Source of the DNA: Inia geoffrensis
Lineage: Eukaryota > Chordata > Mammalia > Artiodactyla > Iniidae
Length of the DNA: 64,000 nt
Reading direction: 5' to 3'
Assembly: GCA_036417435.1 (NCBI GenBank)
Contig: CM070902.1
Coordinates: 41,686,600 to 41,750,599 of the forward strand
Shown here: positions 57,948 through 64,000 of the stretch, in pieces
How the letters are laid out: each line of letters opens with the position of its first letter
Position numbering within the stretch: position 1 is the first letter of the stretch
Notes under the pieces: generated by a model
The model's database searches: none
Told to the model about the DNA's origin: nothing
Seen by the model: only the letters and a program-made list of their open reading frames with translations
Position numbers and translations under genes: made by a program

Positions 57948-58072
57948 TAGTGTATATATGTCAATGTTACTCTCTCAATTCATCCTAGCTTACCCTTTCT
58001 CCCTCCCTGTGTCCTCAAGTCCATTCCTGTCCAGCCCCTAGGTTCATCAGAACCATTTTATTTTTAGATTCC

Positions 58073-58103
<31 letters not shown>

Positions 58104-58194
58104 AGCATACGGTATTTTTTTCTCTTTCTGACTTTACTCCAATAAAGATGTTAAAAAAAAGAATGTGTGTGTATATATATATACATATATATAT

Positions 58195-58232
<38 letters not shown>

Positions 58233-58310
58233 CTGAATCACTTTGTTGTGCAGCAGACATTAACACAACATTGTAAATCAACTATACTTCAATAAAAAAA
58301 AAAGAAAAGA
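57948..58310. mobile_element. L1 3' end with inverted 5' part (twin priming)
   Basis: From 57948 to about 58132 the sequence is the complement of L1 3'UTR/ORF2 end ('tagtgtatatatgtcaatgttactc' to 'ctctttctgactt'). From about 58133 it switches to plus orientation ('actccaataaagatgtt', then 'gaatcactttgttgtgcagc' to 'caactatacttcaataaaa') and ends in an A-rich tail. The flanking repeat 'agaataca' plus 'tgcctgg' (57933-57948 and 58324-58339, one mismatch) is a TSD of about 16 bp. An inverted 5' segment inside one TSD pair is the hallmark of twin priming. Confidence 0.72.
58073..58232. repeat. AT and AC/AT microsatellites in the inverted L1
   Basis: A pure (AT)n run lies at 58073-58100. A compound GT, AT, AC, AT array lies at 58164-58232. 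Confidence 0.92.
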
Positions 58311-58450
58311 AAAAAAGATAAAAGAATACATTGCCTGGGCCTCAACTCCAGAAATTCTGATGAAGCTATTCTGCTGTGAGCCCAGAGTGTCAGTATTTTT
58401 CTTAGGAACTCTTCAGATAATTTTGCTGTGCTGCTAGGGCTGAGAAACAT

Positions 58451-58909
58451 CACCTTAGGGATAATGTCACAAAGTTTCTAGCTTATTTGCTCCATATCTG
58501 GCCAGAGGCGCAGGGCTGTCCTTTTCTCTCTAAATTGAGAGCATTTCATTCCTTTGGTCAGCTTTGTACATGGAATCCTTGCTCCTGTCCAAGCACTACT
58601 TGGAGTTAATTGTGCACCTGGTTTTATGACCTTGAGCAGCCTGGTCAGGAAAGAATTTACATTTTTACTGCATTTTCACCTTTTCTTGGAAAGGATGTAT
58701 TATGTAATCATGGGCAGATGCTTAGAAGAAAATAAAAATGATCCAGAATTTGTCATTCAAGCTCACATTGTTCTTCGGGAGTGGGAAGGAGGGTGTAGGT
58801 GGGTGGTGGGCTGGGAAGTGTTTAAGTGAGATCAGCTTATCAGTGTACCTGAGTTTCTTCCTTTCAAACTACCTTTATCCCCACATGGTAGTTAAGGGAG
58901 AAGCCTCTG
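58451..58909. other. Single-copy sequence, nothing recognised
   Basis: The 91-codon frame at 58554-58829 has no domain that I can name and no conserved context. Confidence 0.3.
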
Positions 58910-59560
58910 GAGTCATATACCCAAGTTTAAGCCCCAGCTCAGGCATTTGCTGACTTAGTAACCTTGGAACTTATTTGTGACTCAGTTTCCTCAACTGTTA
59001 CATGGATACATAAGCCATAAAAATGAGTGAAATATTGCCATTTGCAGCAACATGGATGGACCTAGAGATTATCATACTAAGTGAAGTAAGTCAGGCAAAG
59101 ACAAATATCATATGATATCACTTATATGTGGAATCTAAAATATGACACAAATGAACTTATTAATAAAACAGAAACAGACTCACAGACATAGAAGACAAAC
59201 TTATGGTGACCAAAGAGGAAAGGGGTGGGGAGAGGGATAAATTAGGAGTATGGGATGAACAAATACAAACTACTATACATAAAATAAAGAAGCAACAAGT
59301 ATTTACCATATAGCACAGGGAACAATGTTCAGTATCTTGTAATAACCTGTAATGAAAAACAATCTGAAAAAAATATATAACTGAATTGCTTTGCTATACA
59401 CCTGAAACTAACACAACACTGTAAATCAACCATACTTCAATTAAATATATTATTTGAAATAAAAGCTACAAAAGTTTTCTGATTTAAATTGTATGATGTA
59501 TATAAATCACCTGGCACAAAGTAGATGCCCCCAAAACAAAACTGTTATCACTGTAACCTC
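58910..59560 (+). mobile_element. MIR SINE split by an L1
   Basis: Left part (58910-59006): 'ctctggagtcatatacccaagtttaagccccagctc' and 'gtgactcagtttcctcaactgttacatgg'. The 3' end resumes at about 59490 with 'aatcacctggcacaaagtagatgcccccaaaa'. Confidence 0.65.
59007..59465 (+). mobile_element. 5'-truncated L1 3' end inside a MIR
   Basis: Begins in the ORF2 end ('catggatggacctagagattatcatactaagtgaagtaagtcag'), passes the 3'UTR ('acagactcacagacatagaagacaaac', 'accatatagcacagggaac') and ends 'aaatcaaccatacttcaatt'. Its 3'UTR is of the same type as the reversed copy at 16099. Confidence 0.88.
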
Positions 59561-59564
59561 CCCT

Positions 59565-60030
59565 GGCCTTCCTCTTCACCCCCGCACCGCTGCTTCGGGT
59601 GAAGCCCTCCTCATCCCTCACCTGTACTGTTGCAATAGCCTCTTAGCTCGGTTCCTTGCCTCCACCTGCCTCAAATCTATCTGGCACATGGCCTGCCCTG
59701 CCGTCTTCTGGGCGCACTGCTTTTATCAAGTTGTTTATCTATTCAATCATCTTTAATGTTTCCCTCCGTCTGTTGCATTAGCCCTGACTTCTCTGCCCTC
59801 TTTCCCAATCTCCTGAAACTCAAAGTTGCCCAGACCTTAACTAGCTAAGGATACTTATCACTATTCACCCACACGCACTACACCTTGACCACCTCCCCAT
59901 TTGATTGAACCCTTTTCCCTTTTATCCCCTGACATATGCTTTCAACTTTCCAGTCTCACCACATTTGCAGGTGCTGCCCCAGCCTGAGTACAGGCTCTTT
60001 ACCTTCTCCTGTGTGATTATGTAAATCCAG
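59565..60030 (+). mobile_element. L2-like fragment
   Basis: The block 'cacctgtactgttgcaatagcctcttagctcggttccttgcctccacctgc' matches the L2 ORF2 3' region ('tactgcaatagcctcctaac...'). The remainder is diverged pyrimidine-rich sequence. Confidence 0.55.
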
Positions 60031-60280
60031 ACTCTACAATGCTGGTCTTGTCGACTCTAGTTAACTTCATCCTTTGATTTCAGCTGACACCATTGACTTT
60101 TCTGTGAACTGCACACTTGTTTAGGGCATGCTTATCTATGAACAAAGCAGTCCCCCTATCTCAGTGGCTTAGCCGTCAGAGGTTCTTATCTCACTGCTGT
60201 CACAACCTAATGTAGGTCTCTATCTACAATTGTGGGGTCCCTGTGCCCTAGCAGTTACTTAGGGCTCACCTTCCTCCTCA
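60031..60280. other. Single-copy spacer
   Basis: No supported feature. Confidence 0.3.
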
Positions 60281-60720
60281 TGAAAGCAAGGAGGACTCTG
60301 TGGGGCTCCTGGTCATGGAAGCATTCTTGTCTCCCATTTCTTGTAGGCAAGACTCCAGCCTTCATGACCTTCCCTGAGTTCCAAAGGGCAGATTTGAACA
60401 GTTGCTCATCAAGGGAAGAGCAACCAAGAAACCACCTGAGGCAAGATTAAAAGGACCAAAGAAACTCATCAAGATTAGGAGACTGACCAACCTAGACTCT
60501 GTGCACACCCTAATCTTATCAGCAACCTTATCCTTGAACTATTGCTATGAAGCTCCTCTTCAAAGCATCCCAGGTTGGGAAACATTGTTTTTCAAGGCAG
60601 GAGCCTGCTGTGTCCCCCTTTGCTTGGCAAAGCAATAAAGCCATCCTTTTCTACTTCACCCAAAATTCTCTGAGATTCGATTCAGCACTGGTGCACAGAG
60701 AAGCTGAGCTTTCGGCATCA
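60281..60720 (+). mobile_element. Retroviral LTR, plus-strand copy of an inverted pair
   Basis: Starts with 'tgaaagcaaggaggactctg', contains AATAAA (60634-60639) and ends 'gctttcggcatca', giving TG...CA ends. Blocks such as 'cccatttcttg', 'gaccttccctgagttccaaag', 'ctttgcttggcaaagcaata' and 'ttctacttcacccaaaa' recur in complement at 60841-61650. Compared with that copy it lacks about 100 or more bases in the middle. There is no internal retroviral sequence. Endogenous-retrovirus family not assigned. Confidence 0.72.
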
Positions 60721-60840
60721 GTGCTGCTATGGTCTGAACGTGTCCCTTCAAAATTTATGTGTTGAAATCTGAATTCCCCATGTGATGGTATTAGGACTTG
60801 GGGCCTTTGGGAGGTTCTTAGAAAATGAGGGTGGAGCCCT

Positions 60841-61650
60841 TGATGCCGAAAACCTGGTCTCTATGCACTGGTGCCGAACTGAATCTTGGAGACAGAGTTT
60901 TGGGTAAAGTAGAAAGGAAGCTCTATTGCTTTGCCAGGCAAAGGGGTACATTGTGAGCTTGTGCCTTTGAAAACTGTGTGTCCCCACCCGGAGGGATATG
61001 GTGAGGAGTTTTATAGCAATCGTTCAAGGGTGGGGCTGCTAATAAGGATCAGGGTGTGTGCAGGGCCTGCATTCCTTTAATCTAGCCTCAGGTGGTCTCT
61101 CTTATTTTTTTTGCAGTATGCGGGCCTCTCACTGTTGTGACCTCTCCCGCTGCGGAGCACAGGCTCCGGACGCGCAGGCCCAGCGGCCACGGCTCACGGG
61201 CCCAGCCGCTCCGTGGCATGTGGGATCTTCCTGGACCGGGGCACAAACCCGTGTCCCCTGCAGTGGCAGGCAGACTCCCAACCACTACGCCACCAGGGAA
61301 GCCCTCAGGTGGTCTCTTGATGAGCTGTGGTACCCAATGTTATCAAACTATGACCTTCTCTCTGGAATGAAGAACGTCTCATCAAGTAGTTCATCTTCCA
61401 TTTGTTGGGGGTTTTAGTTCTGCAGAAGAGTTCAAAGATACTGCTATGTGTATCTCTTGAGGTGGAAACAGGATCCTGTCCCAAGGCTGGACTATTATCT
61501 CTTGACTGCTCTTCCTTTGTCTCTACATCTTCTCTGTTCCCAGATCAAAAACTATTTGAACCTGTGCTTTGGAACTCAGGGAAGGTCAAGAAATGGGGGA
61601 CACAGAAAGGCTTTCATGCTGAGGAGCCCCATAGGGTCCTGTTTGTTTCA
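60841..61650 (-). mobile_element. Retroviral LTR, minus-strand copy of the inverted pair
   Basis: On the minus strand the element starts 'tgaaacaaacaggacccta' (from 61650) and ends 'ggttttcggcatca' (at 60841). It matches the plus-strand copy at 60281-60720 but is longer. A CHR-2 SINE (61101-61303) is inserted in it; without the SINE it is about 590 bp. There is no internal retroviral sequence, so it is read as a solo LTR. Confidence 0.72.
61101..61303 (-). mobile_element. CHR-2-type SINE with TSD inside the LTR
   Basis: Complement of a CHR-2 copy from the T run and 'gcagtatgcgggcctctcac' to 'ctacgccaccagggaagcc'. A perfect 14-bp TSD 'ctcaggtggtctct' is at 61087-61100 and 61304-61317. The CpG-rich, well-matched body indicates a fairly young insertion. 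Confidence 0.95.
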
Positions 61651-62091
61651 TGCTCAAGAATGGGGTAAGTGTTTTTTTTTTTTTTTTTTTTAAAAAAAAC
61701 ATCTTTATTGAAGTATAATTGCTTTACAATGGTGTGTTAGTTTCTGGTTTATAACAAAGTGAATCAGCGATACATGCATACATCCTCATATCCCCTCCCT
61801 CTTGTGTCTCCCTCTGACCCTCCCTAGCCCACCCCTCTAGTTGGTCACAAAGCAACGAGCTGATCTCCTTGTGCTATGCGGCTGCTTCCCACTAGCTATC
61901 TATTTTATATTGGGTAGTGTATATAAATCCAGGCCACTGTCTCACTTCGTCCCAGCTTACCCTTACCCCTCCCCATGTCCTCAAGTCCATTCTCTATGGC
62001 TGTGTCTTTATTCCTGTTCTGCCCCTAGGTTCTTCATTTTTTTTTTTTTTTAGATTCCATATATATGTGTTAGCATATGGTATTTGTTTTT

Positions 62092-62191
62092 CTCTTTCTG
62101 ACTTACTTCACTCTGTATGACAGACTCTAGGTCCATCCACTTCACCACAAATAACTCAGTTTAATTCCTTTTTATGGCTGAACAATATTCC

Positions 62192-62253
<62 letters not shown>

Positions 62254-64000
62254 AAATCTTCTTTATCCATTCATCTGTTGATGGACACTTAGGTTGCTTC
62301 CATGTCCTGGATATAGTAAATAGAGCTACAATGAACATTGTGGTACATGATTTATTTTTGAATTATGGTTTTCTCAGGGTATATGCCCAATAGTGGGATT
62401 GCTGGGTTATGTGGAAGTTCTATTTTTAGCTTTTTAAGGAACCTCCATACTGTTCGCCACAGTGGCTGTATCAATTTACATTCCCAATAACAGTGCAAGA
62501 GGGTCCCCTTTTCTTCACATCCTCTACAGCAATTAATGTTTGTAGATTTTTTGGTGATGGCCATTCTGACTGGCGTGAATTGATACCTCATTGTAGTTTT
62601 AATTTGCATTTCTCTAATGATTAGTGATGTTGAGCATTCATTGGTGATCTGTATATCTTCTGGAGAGAAATGTCTATTTAAGTCTTCTGCCCATTTTTGA
62701 TTGGGTTGTTTGTTTTTTTTTGATATTGAGTTACATGAACTGCTAGTAAATTTTGGAGGTTAATCCTTTGTCAGTTGCTTCATTTGCAAATATTTTCTCC
62801 CATTCTGAGAGTTGGCTTTTTGCCTTGTTTATGGTTCCTTTGTCGTCCAAAACTTTTAAGTTTCATTAGGTCCCATTTGTTTATTTTTGCTTTTATTTCC
62901 ATTTCCCTGGGAGGTGGGTCAAAAAGAATCTTTCTGTGATTTATGTCATAGAGTGTTCTGCCTATGTTTTCCTCTAACAGTTTTATGGTGTCTGGCCTCA
63001 CATTTAGGTCTCGAATCCATTTTGAGTTTATTGTTGTGTATGGTGTTAAGGAGTGTTCTAATTTCATTCTTTCACTGTAGCTGTCCAGTTTTCCCAGCAC
63101 CACTTATTGAAGAGGGTGTCTTTTCCCTATTGTATATTCTTGCCTCCCTTGTCATAGATTAGATGATCATATGTGTGCGCATTTAACTGTGGGCTTTCTA
63201 TCCTGTTCCATTGATCCATTTGTTTGTTTTTGTGCCAGTACCTTACTGTCTTGATTACTGTAGCTTTGTAGTATGGTCCGAAGCCAGGGAGCCTGATCCC
63301 TCGAGCTCCATTTTTCATTCTCAAGATTGCTTTGGTTATTCGGAGTCTTTTGTGTTTCCATACAAATTGTGAAATTTTTTGTTCTAATTCTGTGAAAAAT
63401 GCCATTGATAGTTTGATAGGGATTGCAATGAATCTGTAGATTTCTTTGAGTAGTATAGTCATTTTCACATTGTTGATTCTTCCAACCCAAGAACATGGTA
63501 TATCTCTCCATCTGTTTGTATCATCTTAATTTCTTCCATCACTGTCTTATAATTTTCTGCATACAAGTCTTTTGTCTCCTTAGGTAGGTTTATTCCTAGA
63601 TATTTTATTCTTTTTGTTGCAGTGGTAAATGGGAGTGTTTCCTTAATTTCTCTTTCAGATTTTTCATCATTGGTGTATAGGATGGCAAGAGATTTCTGTG
63701 CCTTAATTTTGTATCCTGTTACTTTACCAAATTCTTTTATTAGCTCTAGTAGTTTTATGGTAGCATCTTTAGGATTCTCTATGTATAGTATCATGTCACC
63801 TGCAGTGACAGTTTTACTTCTTTTCCAATTTGGATTCCTGTTATTTCTTTTTCTTCTCTGACTGCTGTGGCTTAAACTTCCAAAACAATATTGAATAATC
63901 ACAGTGAGAGTGGGAAACCTTGTCTTCTTCCTGATCTTAGTGGAAATGGTTTCAGTGTTTCACCACTATGGATGATGTTGGCTATGTGTTTGTCATATAT
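62092..64000 (-). pseudogene. L1 ORF2 relic of copy D (partial)
   Basis: The minus strand encodes the ORF2 carboxy half in pieces: 63902-63465 (RT palm, [40 protein letters not shown]), 63468-63127 ([20 protein letters not shown]), 63103-62780 and 62609-62352 ([20 protein letters not shown]). The catalytic FADD box has become TAGD: the complement near 63795-63799 reads 'cacct' instead of 'catct', changing the first aspartate to glycine. Frameshifts and an (AT)n expansion add further breaks. Confidence 0.9.
62193..62252. repeat. (AT)n microsatellite within an L1 ORF2 end
   Basis: About 29 AT units replace the 'attatatatatgtgccaca' stretch near the ORF2 carboxy end, adding an IY-repeat in the read-through frame. 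Confidence 0.97.

Larger units (their letters stand above)
57340..58450. mobile_element. MER5A-like hAT element split by two L1 insertions
   Basis: Left part (57380-57499): 'tgagggtctccaaatggtac...gagaagcacctgggagaatttcaagaataca'. Right part (58330-58450): 'cctgggcctcaactccagaaattctgatgaagctattctg...gctgctagggctgagaaacatcacc'. Joined, these make one MER5A-type non-autonomous hAT element. The host word 'agaataca' is present three times, at 57492, 57933 and 58324, marking two separate L1 insertions. Confidence 0.72.
60727..61671 (+). mobile_element. MST-type MaLR LTR fragment, interrupted
   Basis: The 5' part at 60727-60840 reads 'ctatggtctgaacgtgtccc', 'aaaatttatgtgttgaaatctg', 'atgtgatggtattaggacttggggcctttgggagg' and 'gagggtggagccct', an MST LTR start. 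The text after the inverted LTR, 'catgctcaagaatggggtaagtg' (61649-61671), resembles the next MST segment. The LTR at 60841 and the L1 at 61672 thus both lie within it. Confidence 0.68.
61672..64000 (-). mobile_element. L1, 3' part, running off the window (copy D)
   Basis: The T run 61672-61691 and 'aaaacatctttattgaagtat' begin a reversed L1 tail. The 3'UTR runs to about 62090 and ORF2 follows to the window end. The sequence is close to the copies at 7342 and 39499. Its 5' extent is unknown. Confidence 0.92.

Noticed and set aside
57819..58232. Regularly spaced short repeats that might suggest a CRISPR-like array
   Set aside because: They are AT and AC microsatellites in L1 sequence in a mammalian genome, with no spacer structure.

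Overview
The window is mammalian nuclear DNA and consists almost entirely of interspersed repeats. I found no convincing host protein-coding exon, no functional tRNA or rRNA gene, and no prokaryotic feature. The long open frames are fragments of L1 ORF1 and ORF2 or readthrough across SINEs. The likely host is a cetacean or close relative. Several SINEs are the tRNA-derived CHR type (head 'cttccctggtggcgcagtgg', poly-A tail), known from whales, hippos and ruminants. I saw no BovB or Bov-tA copy (ruminant) and no PRE-1 copy (pig).

Layout. 1-7050: two degenerate plus-strand L1s, a truncated one (1-972) and one with 5'UTR, ORF1, ORF2 and 3' end (about 1325-7050), separated by an unassigned 350-bp segment. 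7342-14438: a structurally full-length minus-strand L1 with a GC-rich 5'UTR of about 1.9 kb; both ORFs are broken. 14439-34550: mostly single-copy DNA with ancient L2, MIR, MLT2, MLT1 and MER20-like relics, old L1 pieces, several short L1 3' ends, and CHR SINEs with target-site duplications (TSDs). 34590-41095: very old minus-strand L1 sequence interrupted by two long CHR-type SINEs and a younger L1. 41100-56770: a hAT relic, an L1 3' end, MER3-like elements (one split by a solo LTR), many MIRs and L2s, MLT-type LTRs, a large GA tract, and a repeat-free AT-rich stretch that could be a conserved non-coding element. 57340-64000: the most deeply nested part. A MER5A-like element took two L1 insertions at one spot, one of them apparently inverted by twin priming. 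A MIR was split by an L1. Two inverted copies of one retroviral LTR bracket and interrupt an MST-type LTR, which a later L1 enters and follows to the window end.

Nothing here forms a pathway. The elements record successive insertions: MIR/L2/MER first, then MLT/MST LTRs, then lineage-specific L1 and CHR SINEs. L1 proteins would have mobilised the SINEs. All L1 copies are inactive as read. I see no previously undescribed system; the points worth a second look are the unassigned chimeric segment, the inverted LTR pair, the same-site double L1 insertion and the repeat-free AT-rich block. Repeat names come from recognising consensus-like sequence by eye. Family level is usually secure; subfamily and exact edges are approximate.
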